From Prostheceraeus crozeri (Eukaryota; Platyhelminthes; Polycladida; Euryleptidae): a DNA stretch of 64,000 nt. The stretch's first letter is position 1. Each line of letters begins with the position of its first letter. The notes below the pieces were generated by a model that was not told the DNA's origin, did not search any database, and saw nothing but the letters and a program-made list of their open reading frames with translations. The position numbers and the translations under genes are program-made. Positions 38,148 through 45,677 of the stretch are shown piece after piece. Location: positions 418,825 through 482,824 of the forward strand of contig CAJQUW010001633.1 in assembly GCA_907163375.1 (NCBI GenBank), read 5' to 3'.

Positions 38148-38315
38148 ATAAGTAGTAAGGAAAGACATCATTAGAGACCAGTTTTAAATCAATACCCCCC
38201 CCCCAAGTAGTAAGGAAAGTCATCATTATAAAAATGTTTTAAATCAATACCCCCTTCTGACTAAGTAGTAAGGAAAGACATCATTAGAGAACAGTTTTAA
38301 ATCAATACCCCCCCT
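38148..38315. repeat. Three tandem copies of a roughly 58-bp repeat with C-runs
   Basis: AAGTAGTAAGGAAAGNCATCATTA ... AGTTTTAAATCAATACCCCC occurs three times in a row. Each copy ends in a run of five to ten C residues. The repeat sits just upstream of the protease start at 38355 and may have shaped its promoter region. Confidence 0.9.
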
Positions 38316-38354
38316 GTCTTCTAGGGGTCCCTTAAGAAATTTTTTTATTATAAA

Positions 38355-38885
38355 ATGAGCAACATAAATGAGTTTTTGAAATTATATGGAACACAAACGA
38401 CAACGAATTTCGACCTAAAGAAAATCGCTAATCGATTAGGAATAAAGAATTTTCATGTTCTAATGAGAAACGAATTACAATTCCTAAAAAATAGGCCAAC
38501 AGGAACCTTCAGTTCCCGGAACAAAGTTCCATCAATAACTGTAAATTTCATAACAAATCTTCATACGTCAAATGAAAAAGGTGTACATTGGTCAGCAGGC
38601 GTTAAAAATCATCAGCAGAACTATTATTTTGTCCGCCCGGAGGCTGAGAACTATTATTTTGATTCATACGGTTTGCCCCCTACAAATGAAGTAAAAGAAT
38701 TACGTACTTGGAACGGGAACATACAATACGTTTCAAATTCAAACACCAGGCACTACCTATTGTGGACAATTATGTTTATACGTTTTGTACAAATTACAAA
38801 AAGGAGTACCATTTCTAGATATTATGTTAGAGTTAAACAATCTATAACTCAAGCGAAGCTAGCTAAAGCGCCACCTAGAGGTTAA
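38355..38885 (+). CDS. Adenain-like cysteine protease of the Polinton (degraded-looking copy)
   Basis: The frame codes for 176 residues. The central part has the hallmarks of Polinton/adenovirus-type maturation proteases: a GVHWSAGV segment with the catalytic-type His, then YYFDSYGLPP with the Asp and a family-typical DS(Y/F)G. N-terminal NINEFLKLYG is also usual in Polinton PRO proteins. In the family the enzyme cleaves capsid precursors in virion maturation. This copy looks degraded. It is the only convincing plus-strand gene besides the clamp-like one, and its stop codon overlaps the stop of the integrase gene tail to tail in TTAA (38882-38885). A remnant of its own beginning lies upstream. 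Confidence 0.75.
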   Translation: MSNINEFLKLYGTQTTTNFDLKKIANRLGIKNFHVLMRNELQFLKNRPTGTFSSRNKVPSITVNFITNLHTSNEKGVHWSAGVKNHQQNYYFVRPEAENYYFDSYGLPPTNEVKELRTWNGNIQYVSNSNTRHYLLWTIMFIRFVQITKRSTISRYYVRVKQSITQAKLAKAPPRG

Positions 38886-40234
38886 AGCTCTGTTTTCTGT
38901 AATTCATTTTGATAAAAACGGCCTCTGATATCCTCATTATCTAAATCTTTAATTTCATAAGTAATCGGATAACTTAGATTTATTTTGCAAACTTCAAATA
39001 TTTCTTTAGTCCAATAGCCAACAAAGCCTTTTTCAAATTTATACTTATATTTAAATATTCTAACTCTATCTCCAATTTTAAATTTCGGCTTAAGTTTCTG
39101 CAAATTCGGATTACTCTCATTCAAATTATTATTCTCGAATATTTTCTTTCGTACTAGATCAGGGTCGTCAGAAGCATTCTTTGGAGTTTCTTCAATACCT
39201 GAATGAACTTTATTATTGTACTCTTCCACAATTCCTGGTAATATCTTCAACCATTTCTGATTTCTTTGCTCAGTAAATTTCTTGAATAATTTATTTTTTA
39301 ACGACCGATTGAATCTTTCTATCACTACAGCTTTTCCAGCGTTTTCAGTTGAATAAACAGTTTCAAATAGTGGCTGAACGTTTCTGTTATAAAATTCCGA
39401 TCCTTTATCCACAAACAATTTTTTTGGCTTTCTATTACTTTCTTTAAAGATTTCTTCAAACGCATATTTAACTGATAGACCACTTTTATTTTTTAAAGGC
39501 TTTACCCAAGCGTATCGTGTATATAAATCTATAACGGTCAATGCGTATTTGTAGTCCCTTTCATTCGGCATATGAATAAGATCAACACTCCAAATATCAT
39601 CTTTATTAAATACTTTTACTTTCAATAAATATTTAGGCCTTCTGTATTCTTTATGAATTTCAGACGCGTAGGTTCGAGCGTTGCTCTCAGAGTTATTAGT
39701 TCGAGCGTTGCTCTCAGAGTTATTAGTTCGAGCGTTGCTCTCAGACAGCTTAGCTGTCGTTTCATTTAAACCCTGACCGAATAATATTTTAGCTTGTAAT
39801 GCTTTCTCAACAAACATTCTTTCAATTTTTTCTCTAAATGTAGGATTTTGAATACTATCTAATTCTTGAATCATCTTCTTATCAGCTGCATGTCGAGAAC
39901 TTAGATCATGATTTCGATAAGCTAAATCATGCCTGTAAGCTGCGGCATCTACTCTATTTATCGGTTCTTCACCTGGTTTCGGATTATTATTCTCATCTAG
40001 TCTTATATCTAATCGAGTTCCTGGACCGGTATATGAATGACCAGGAAGATGTTTTTCTTTCGAATATTTACTCCAAATAAAACCAGGAAAGTTTTCTAAT
40101 GTTTTTTGTATGTCACCTCCAATATGCTGACAGTTTGAGTTTTTATTTTTGTTTAATAGATAATTTAATAAATCTAAATTAGCAATTTTTAATTTAATTA
40201 AATTTTCTGAATTTGTGGAATTTGCGGAATCCAT
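38882..40234 (-). CDS. Phospholipase-A2-like domain fused to Polinton integrase
   Basis: One open frame of 450 residues joins two units. Residues about 48-125 form a parvovirus-VP1-like phospholipase A2 domain: a calcium-loop motif YTGPG (68-72), DAAAYRHDLAY with the catalytic HD (102-103), and a following helix. A linker at 164-188 repeats SESNARTNN almost three times. Residues about 190-350 are a retroviral-type DDE integrase core (D218 in WSVDLI, D276 in FVDKGSEF, E306 in VVIERFNR). Residues about 383-415 (FKIGDRVRIFK) are an SH3/chromo-like tail. The integrase part closely follows the Polinton integrase pattern. The PLA2 domain, in viruses, breaches membranes during entry. The two are normally separate activities, so the fusion is unusual. 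The gene looks whole. Confidence 0.85.
   Translation of the reverse strand: MDSANSTNSENLIKLKIANLDLLNYLLNKNKNSNCQHIGGDIQKTLENFPGFIWSKYSKEKHLPGHSYTGPGTRLDIRLDENNNPKPGEEPINRVDAAAYRHDLAYRNHDLSSRHAADKKMIQELDSIQNPTFREKIERMFVEKALQAKILFGQGLNETTAKLSESNARTNNSESNARTNNSESNARTYASEIHKEYRRPKYLLKVKVFNKDDIWSVDLIHMPNERDYKYALTVIDLYTRYAWVKPLKNKSGLSVKYAFEEIFKESNRKPKKLFVDKGSEFYNRNVQPLFETVYSTENAGKAVVIERFNRSLKNKLFKKFTEQRNQKWLKILPGIVEEYNNKVHSGIEETPKNASDDPDLVRKKIFENNNLNESNPNLQKLKPKFKIGDRVRIFKYKYKFEKGFVGYWTKEIFEVCKINLSYPITYEIKDLDNEDIRGRFYQNELQKTEL
39666..39746. repeat. 27-bp in-frame tandem repeat in the PLA2-integrase linker
   Basis: Nearly three copies of a 27-bp unit containing TTCGAGCGTTGCTCTCAGAG. It codes for the SESNARTNN linker repeats and keeps the frame. 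The unit includes the small palindrome GAGCGTTGCTC. Confidence 0.88.
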
Positions 40235-40274
40235 TTTTAAAGATAAAAAACTTTTAAAAGATAAAATAAAAGTT

Positions 40275-40637
40275 TTACCGAATCATACTAGGACTTAGAT
40301 ATATTCCAGAACCATCTTTAGTTTCTTTAATTTCAATTAAATCATCAACATTGTGGAGAATATTTTTAAGAACTCGTTTTCCTTCATCAACTAATTTTAA
40401 TTTACTAATAAAATTATCTACTACTCCTTCACCCCTAGCAACTTTCTCTAACTCTCTGTTATGACGTTTTTGTTCTTCTAATGCTGCCTTCTCTGATTTA
40501 TTTTTATTTACTGCTTGGACAATACCAGCTGTCCCACCTGCAACACTTCCTGCAGCTGCTATGCCTCCTATTATTAGTGGAATTAATGGGAGAATCCCGC
40601 CATTCTTTTCTTCTTGTAATTGAATATTCTCTATCAT
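40275..40637 (-). CDS. Small membrane-active virion protein (pX-like)
   Basis: The protein has 120 residues. A Gly/Ala/Ile-rich hydrophobic segment at about 14-40 (GGILPLIPLIIGGIAAAGSV) is followed by a charged helix (KSEKAALEEQKRHNRELEKVARGEG). This layout matches a small protein found near the capsid genes of many Polintons and adintoviruses, usually compared with adenovirus core or membrane-lytic proteins. It lies directly downstream of the capsid gene in transcription order and upstream of the PLA2-integrase gene. It looks whole. The role as a virion membrane-active peptide is inferred from family position and composition, not from a catalytic motif. Confidence 0.65.
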   Translation of the reverse strand: MIENIQLQEEKNGGILPLIPLIIGGIAAAGSVAGGTAGIVQAVNKNKSEKAALEEQKRHNRELEKVARGEGVVDNFISKLKLVDEGKRVLKNILHNVDDLIEIKETKDGSGIYLSPSMIR

Positions 40638-40956
40638 TGGTTTACTTATGTAATACTTTTTTTATTAATCGTAATAGTTTTAGGGGTATTTTTGTCAACA
40701 ATATTACGTAATTTTAATTCAACAGTTTTATTATTAATATTACTTTTCACTTGCGACATTTTTAATAAAAAAATTTTAAGTTACGAAAATTTTAAGTTAA
40801 GAATTTTTAATCTATTCTAGTTATGAAAAAATTTTAAGTTACTACAAAAATTTTAATCTATTCTAGTTATCAAAATTTTAAGTTATCAAAAAAATTAAAT
40901 TAATTAAACGACGAAGTCTTGGGCTTTAGCCTATCGGAGCAAAGGTCCTCAGGTTA
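40638..40956. other. AT-rich spacer with GC-rich palindromic segment
   Basis: No gene is supported here. The middle holds AT-rich near-repeats (AAAATTTTAAGTTA, TTTTAATCTATTCTAGTTAT, each two or more times). The right end (40909-40965) is GC-richer and is the inverted partner of 42868-42932. Confidence 0.6.
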
Positions 40957-40965
40957 CTAACCTAT
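40909..40965. repeat. GC-rich inverted repeat, left partner of the pair flanking the capsid block
   Basis: Contains CGACGAAGTCTTGGG and CCTATCGGAGC...CTCAGG. The reverse complement lies at 42868-42932. The repeat overlaps the last codons of the capsid gene, so it may act in 3'-end formation. Confidence 0.8.
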
Positions 40966-42276
40966 CCTAACCATCTTCCCATTAAGAACTTCAATAGAAT
41001 ATTTTGTATCTTCTAGCAATAAACCATAAGCCATCAATGAAGTTGTGGAATCTTTTTTTTCAATATTAATTGTTACATCACAACCATTTTTAATAATATC
41101 TTCAGATTGTGCACTTAAATCGAAACAGAAAATTGGAGCTCCAGGAGTTAATTGTGGTTCAACTCCAAATTCTATACAAAGATTTCTATAAGAATCATAT
41201 CCTTCCATAAATTGATTATTGGTATCATCGAATCTTAATGGATCAATTGGATATCGAGCTTGATTTAATGAAACTTGTAAACTTCGAATTGTATTAATAT
41301 GAAAAATATTATTGTTCTTATCAAAACTTGGAGAATTATTTCTTTGAAATGTTAGTAATAAATATCTTGGAGTATTCGCAGTTCTAGTAAAATGCCAGTT
41401 AAATCTTTGTTCGGAAAAAGTTACTGAACTAGCAGTACGCTTTAGAAAATTTACTGGAATTGGTTTGTTAGTATTTAATCTTTTTGCAATAGCTGTTTTA
41501 ATCTCTAAACTAGGAGTAATATGCTTAATCCACCATTCAAGTCTATCAATTTTTAAATATGCTTTTTTTCCAGTCTTACCAAAAAAGATTAATTCATTAT
41601 TTGCTGTACGATGAATTATTAATTTAAATTTTAATTGATATGATATTTTGACATAATCTAAATAACCGAATAATGGAGACAATGACCAATTTACTGTTTG
41701 CTTACTTTTCTTGTTAAATTCACGTCTTTCTTTATATGCAGTATTGTTTGTTTTATTTAAATGTTTTGCAATATTTTCTACATCTTTCGCAATTCCTGCG
41801 GCATCTGTTCCAGCGTGAGTTAAATCATCAACAATTATACCATCATTAGTATCAGGAAACCAACCTTCGAATTCATGCTTTTTATTATTTTCACCAATTG
41901 TTACAAATCTAAGCATTGTATCAATTACACCTGGGGAATCACTTATTGTTTCTATATTTTGAGTTGCAACATCTAAACGCATTTGTGTAAATAATCTTGG
42001 AAAAAAATTATTTTCTAGTGTAATATTATCGGTATCTGGTAATGGTGTTGTAAAATTAGCATCACTATATAAAGAATATTCACAGTGTAAAAATGAATCA
42101 GGTAAATATAAATAGCTCTGCTGATTATCAACTTCAAAAATTAAATCACCTCCAGTGTTTACTCTACTGGAAGATCCGGGATTCATAGCAATTCTTATAT
42201 AGTCATTCTTTTTTTGATTGTAACTGACGAACGGAGGATCGTCTAATTTAAATTTATTTTCGATAAGCGAAGACAT
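40957..42276 (-). CDS. Major capsid protein, double jelly roll (hexon-like)
   Basis: The product has 439 residues and looks whole. It carries the conserved Polinton capsid pattern: an N-terminal PPFVSYNQKKNDYIRIAM, the segment ENNFFPRLFTQMRLDVATQN at about 87-106 and the following SDSPGVIDTMLRF. A beta-rich C-terminal half ends in ...YSIEVLNGKMVRI. The family forms trimeric double-jelly-roll capsomers like adenovirus hexon. The length is near that of the shorter invertebrate Polinton capsid proteins. It sits between the pX-like gene and another virion-type gene on the same strand, in the usual capsid cluster. The pair 40957-42831 is bracketed by inverted GC-rich repeats. Confidence 0.85.
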   Translation of the reverse strand: MSSLIENKFKLDDPPFVSYNQKKNDYIRIAMNPGSSSRVNTGGDLIFEVDNQQSYLYLPDSFLHCEYSLYSDANFTTPLPDTDNITLENNFFPRLFTQMRLDVATQNIETISDSPGVIDTMLRFVTIGENNKKHEFEGWFPDTNDGIIVDDLTHAGTDAAGIAKDVENIAKHLNKTNNTAYKERREFNKKSKQTVNWSLSPLFGYLDYVKISYQLKFKLIIHRTANNELIFFGKTGKKAYLKIDRLEWWIKHITPSLEIKTAIAKRLNTNKPIPVNFLKRTASSVTFSEQRFNWHFTRTANTPRYLLLTFQRNNSPSFDKNNNIFHINTIRSLQVSLNQARYPIDPLRFDDTNNQFMEGYDSYRNLCIEFGVEPQLTPGAPIFCFDLSAQSEDIIKNGCDVTINIEKKDSTTSLMAYGLLLEDTKYSIEVLNGKMVRIG

Positions 42277-42345
42277 TTTTATAAAAAATAATTTGACTTT
42301 TTCTTTTTCTCACAGATAGAAAAAAATTTTTACTAAAATATAATT

Positions 42346-42831
42346 TTAGAATTTTGCTAGACCAGCTCCGCTACAGCTTTGCTGGTTAGACCGAAGGTTG
42401 CTGCTCACGCCATTACCTCTTATTTCTTCAATTTTTTTTTCATTATGTTTACTATCACCCTCTACAGCTATGTTAGCAATTTTGTTTTTTGTTTCATCTG
42501 AAAGTTTTTTTAATTTTTTTAGTTCTTCAGAATCATTCTTGAGTTTACGAATAGCTTCTAGTTGTTTTAATTCGTTTTGTGATTTAACAGCATTTGATAT
42601 TGCACTAGCTGTACTACCTATAGCAGCTGCTCCTTTTGCAGCAGATGTAATCAAATCTTTATTATTTTTAATTAAGTTAACGATACTACCAATACCAGAA
42701 AAGATGCCATCCCCTTCTTTTTGAACGGTTTCTCTATTATCATAATGGTAAACCGGATTCATACGTGGTTCATGAGCAATTTTTTGATTTGAAGCAAATT
42801 GTTTAAGATTGTGTTTATAAATTATAGGCAT
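42346..42831 (-). CDS. Virion core or minor capsid protein with amphipathic segment
   Basis: The protein has 161 residues. A Gly/Ile start (GDGIFSGIGSIVNLIKNNKD, about 41-60) leads into an Ala-rich helix (SAAKGAAAIGSTASAISNAV) and then a charged coiled coil (about 85-130). Proteins with this make-up sit beside the capsid gene in Polintons and are often compared with adenovirus pVI, the membrane-lytic cement protein. I see no further motif. The C-terminal about 20 residues fall in a GC-rich palindromic patch (42357-42410), which may have been added by an inserted hairpin. It lies 70 bp upstream of the capsid gene on the same strand. Confidence 0.6.
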   Translation of the reverse strand: MPIIYKHNLKQFASNQKIAHEPRMNPVYHYDNRETVQKEGDGIFSGIGSIVNLIKNNKDLITSAAKGAAAIGSTASAISNAVKSQNELKQLEAIRKLKNDSEELKKLKKLSDETKNKIANIAVEGDSKHNEKKIEEIRGNGVSSNLRSNQQSCSGAGLAKF

Positions 42832-42867
42832 TTTTTAGGATTAAATTTGACTTTCTGGAAAAATATC

Positions 42868-42932
42868 TACGTTCGGCTAAAGCCTCGAGGAGCTTCGCTC
42901 CGATAGGTTAGAAACCCAAGACTTCGTCGATC
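42868..42932. repeat. GC-rich inverted repeat, right partner of the pair flanking the capsid block
   Basis: Contains GGAGCTTCGCTCC (a hairpin by itself), CTATCGGAGC on the opposite strand, and CCCAAGACTTCGTCG, the complement of the left partner. It directly follows the end of the fibre-like gene. Confidence 0.8.
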
Positions 42933-43818
42933 AAGATTTACGTTTGTGAATGGACAACAACTTCGAGATAACTTTATTAATTGACTGTTGCACTTTATCT
43001 ATTGCGTTAAGCAGCGTGTGATGTACTTTAATTTCTTTTCTATTAACTTGCATTTTCTCCTGATTCATCTTCAACGCCGTTTTAAGTGCATTTAACTTAA
43101 TTTTAAGAACATCTAATTGTCTTTTAACAGCATCTAACTGTTCTTTATTTTCTTTAGAGTTTTCTTGTAAATTTTTCTTTAATTCATTTTCTAAATTGAT
43201 TTTCAGATTTTTCATTTTATCAACTTTTTCATTAAGTGAGTTTACTTCATTTATTATTCTATTCATCTTTTTCATTTGTTGAGTAATTTTAGAACTTAAT
43301 TCATCAACACTTTTTTGGAATGTAGTTTGTAACTGCTTTAAATTTTTTTTGATTCTTTCAGGTAGTTTTTCTATTTCATCTTCTAATTGTTCTTTTAACA
43401 TTTTTATCTGATGTTTATTTTTAATGACTGCAGATTTTAACTTTATAGAAAGTAATATTAAAATTTTTGATTGTTCAGAAATCTTTTTAAAAAGTTTTGC
43501 TATATCTGCTTCTAGCTCTCTATCCTTTTTATCAAGTTTTAATAATTTTTCGTTTAATGATTTGTCATTAAGTTTTAGCAACTTTAATTCATTCATCAGT
43601 GGAACCAAAACATCGTTTATATATTTTTCCTTTAAATCATTGATTTGTGTATCAACATATTGTTTATTTGTTAACTCTGTATTTTGTTGTGGAAGAATAG
43701 AAAGATGCAATGGACCAGATAAAACGTCTCCAGTTTTCATAATATAATTTTCTATCTCTATTTCTAATTCACGATTATTCGGGATATATGCACCTCCACC
43801 AACATTTGGTAACATCAT
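42931..43818 (-). CDS. Fibre-like coiled-coil protein with phage tail-fibre-type motif
   Basis: The protein has 295 residues. The N-terminus is MMLPNVGGGAYIP. Residues about 26-56 read like the repeated head-binding unit of phage tail fibres (MKTGDVLSGPLHL ... LTNKQYVDTQI; phage form: G.M.G.L.L ... A..KQYVD). The remaining about 230 residues are Leu/Lys/Glu heptads with few breaks, a long coiled coil that would suit a trimeric shaft. No knob domain is obvious at the C-terminus. The likely role is a vertex fibre or spike of the virion. This is an inference from architecture and from its place in the capsid cluster. It looks whole. Its start lies in an AT-rich tandem repeat shared with the divergent clamp-like gene. 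Confidence 0.6.
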   Translation of the reverse strand: MMLPNVGGGAYIPNNRELEIEIENYIMKTGDVLSGPLHLSILPQQNTELTNKQYVDTQINDLKEKYINDVLVPLMNELKLLKLNDKSLNEKLLKLDKKDRELEADIAKLFKKISEQSKILILLSIKLKSAVIKNKHQIKMLKEQLEDEIEKLPERIKKNLKQLQTTFQKSVDELSSKITQQMKKMNRIINEVNSLNEKVDKMKNLKINLENELKKNLQENSKENKEQLDAVKRQLDVLKIKLNALKTALKMNQEKMQVNRKEIKVHHTLLNAIDKVQQSINKVISKLLSIHKRKS

Positions 43819-43831
43819 TTTTTAACAATAA

Positions 43832-44004
43832 AAAAATAAAATTTTTTCTAATAAAAATAAAAAATAAAATTTTTTCTAATAAAAATAAAAAATAAAATTT
43901 TTTCTAATAAAAATAAAAAATAAAATTTTTTCTAATAAAAATAAAAAATAAAATTTTTTCTAATAAAAATAAAAAAATAAAATTTTTTCTAATAAAAATA
44001 AAAA
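43832..44004. repeat. 28-bp AT-rich tandem repeat between divergent genes
   Basis: About six copies of a 28-bp unit with AATAAAATTTTTTCTAATAA. The repeat fills the whole spacer between the minus-strand fibre gene and the plus-strand clamp-like gene. It is therefore in the position of a shared promoter. Confidence 0.92.
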
Positions 44005-44005
44005 A

Positions 44006-45301
44006 ATGGAAAATCCAAATTTAAAAAAATTATATTCGCCCGCATCATCCTGTTCTTCTTATTCGACGAGATCAACGGGATTTGAAAATAAATGTTTTGA
44101 TAATAATAATAATAATAATCCATGTATAGATGTTAATATTTTATTTCAATTACAAGCCGAAATATTTAGAGAACAGACTAAAGGTTTACCTTCTATAGAA
44201 ACTAATTATTGTTTATTTCCAGGTGATCCATTTATTAAATTTATGGATATAGTAAGTAAATATAATGATGTAGCTTATGTTGAATTAAATAAAGAAAATA
44301 TGGTTATAATAGGTCATAATAATGTTTATGGATTTATTAGAGCAGTGTTACCAATTAGTAATACTGATTGGATAGAAACTAAAATTATTAATTATATCAA
44401 TATTAAAGAATTAGTTAAAAAATTAAAATCTTTTTCGAAAGAAAAAATTAGATTATTTGTTGACGATCAAAATCAATATAACATTCACATAGAGAGTAAA
44501 AAACATAATGAAGAATTATTATGTCAAGTTTATTATAGAGATACAATTTATAAACAAGAAACATTAGAAATGCCGCAAAGATATGATGATGATACGTATA
44601 TAGGATTATATTCAAACTTAAATATTAATTTATTAAAATCTTATATAAATGGTTTAGCTCAACAAGAGAAAATTTATATGTGGTCAACACCTTATACTAT
44701 TAACAATGACCATAATCATAATCATAATAAACGAACCGAAGATTCTAGGGCTTTGCCCGATCTTAAAGAATCTTATGATAATAATGATGATTCTGAAACA
44801 TCTGAAAAAGGTGTAAATGGTAAAAAAGATTATAAAAATATTAGTAATCATAAAAATTTATCTAAATTTTATTTTCTTACAATTGAAAATAATAATGATG
44901 GTATAGTTGAAGATACTGTTAGACAACTATGTGTCGGGTCTACAAAATTTAAATTAGGATTTACATCTAATCAATTTAAAATTTTATCATCTTTAACAAA
45001 AACTAAAAGTGATTCAGATTATGGTGGTGTTATTAAATTTTCCAAAAGAGATCAAAGACCAATATTTTTCTCTATTATATTATTATCAGATAAAAGATGT
45101 AATTTAGAATTAGATATTCCAATAAGAGAATGGTATCCTATCATGGAAGGGCATCCAATCCCAAAAAGTGTAATTTATGATGATGAAGAAACAATTTATG
45201 ATGATGATGAAGAATCAATTGATGATGATGATGAAGAATCAATAGTTAGTGAAAAAAAATTTAAATTATCTTTTGATAAAACATTATATGATGAAACTTA
45301 A
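44006..45301 (+). CDS. Possible sliding-clamp (PCNA-like) protein; family not certain
   Basis: The ORF encodes 431 residues and looks whole. I do not recognise it with certainty. Two halves look alike in pattern. About 70-170 begins FIKFMDIVSKYNDVAYVELN and has alternating beta strands. About 290-375 has FYFLTIEN, FKLGFTSNQFKILSSLTK, VIKFSKRDQRPIFFSIIL and a strand ending LELDIP. Two such beta-rich halves with a loop between them resemble DNA clamps (PCNA fold). The middle (about 235-285) and the C-terminus are low-complexity Asn/His and Asp/Glu stretches. A clamp would help the polymerase encoded just downstream on the other strand. The N-terminal LKKLYSP resembles LEDLYSP of the element D ATPase. 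Confidence 0.4.
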   Translation: MENPNLKKLYSPASSCSSYSTRSTGFENKCFDNNNNNNPCIDVNILFQLQAEIFREQTKGLPSIETNYCLFPGDPFIKFMDIVSKYNDVAYVELNKENMVIIGHNNVYGFIRAVLPISNTDWIETKIINYINIKELVKKLKSFSKEKIRLFVDDQNQYNIHIESKKHNEELLCQVYYRDTIYKQETLEMPQRYDDDTYIGLYSNLNINLLKSYINGLAQQEKIYMWSTPYTINNDHNHNHNKRTEDSRALPDLKESYDNNDDSETSEKGVNGKKDYKNISNHKNLSKFYFLTIENNNDGIVEDTVRQLCVGSTKFKLGFTSNQFKILSSLTKTKSDSDYGGVIKFSKRDQRPIFFSIILLSDKRCNLELDIPIREWYPIMEGHPIPKSVIYDDEETIYDDDEESIDDDDEESIVSEKKFKLSFDKTLYDET

Positions 45302-45677
45302 TATGATAAAACTTAATAGAAAATATCAAAATATTCGATAAATATATTTTCATATGTAATAAGATTTTAGATGTGATAAGTTTTTAGATGTAATAAGTTT
45401 TTAGATGTGATAAGTTTTTAGATGTAATAAGTTTTTAGATGTGATAAGTTTTTAGATGTAATAAGTTTTTAGATGTAATAAGTTTTTAGATGTGATAAGT
45501 TTTTAGATGTAATAAGTTTTTAGATGTAATAAGTTTTTAGATGTGATAAGTTTTTAGATGTAATAAGTTTTTAGATGTGATAAGTTTTTAGATGTAATAA
45601 GTTTTTAGATGTAATAAGTTTTAATATGTAATAAATTTTTTAGATGTTATAAATTTTTTAGATGTTATAAAAAATTA
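45302..45677. repeat. 17-bp minisatellite between convergent genes
   Basis: About 17 copies of TAAGTTTTTAGATGTAA/TGATAAG variants lie between the stop of the plus-strand clamp-like gene and the stop of the minus-strand PolB. GTAATAAG and GTGATAAG copies alternate in a patterned way. No gene is seen. Being between two stop codons, the block could hold 3'-end signals for both genes. Confidence 0.92.

Larger units (their letters stand above)
36198..38354. other. Left non-coding region of Polinton B with repeats and gene fragments
   Basis: About 2.2 kb lies between the left TIR and the protease. Its base composition is less AT-rich than the rest of the element. It holds a possible plus-strand exon-like frame (36569-36835), related segments around ATGGTGCGNCATT at 37045 and 37180, a 141-bp tandem repeat (37265-37735), a remnant resembling the start of the protease gene (37929-38103) and a 58-bp tandem repeat (38148-38315). 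On the minus strand near 36370-36470, a short frame encodes a Gly/Ala-rich hydrophobic peptide (GIAAGVGFAGYIF) of unknown origin. I see no confident gene in the region. Confidence 0.6.

Noticed and set aside
42398-43747. Plus-strand frames rich in Ser/Phe/Leu opposite the virion core and fibre-like genes
   Set aside because: Shadows of coiled-coil genes on the minus strand.
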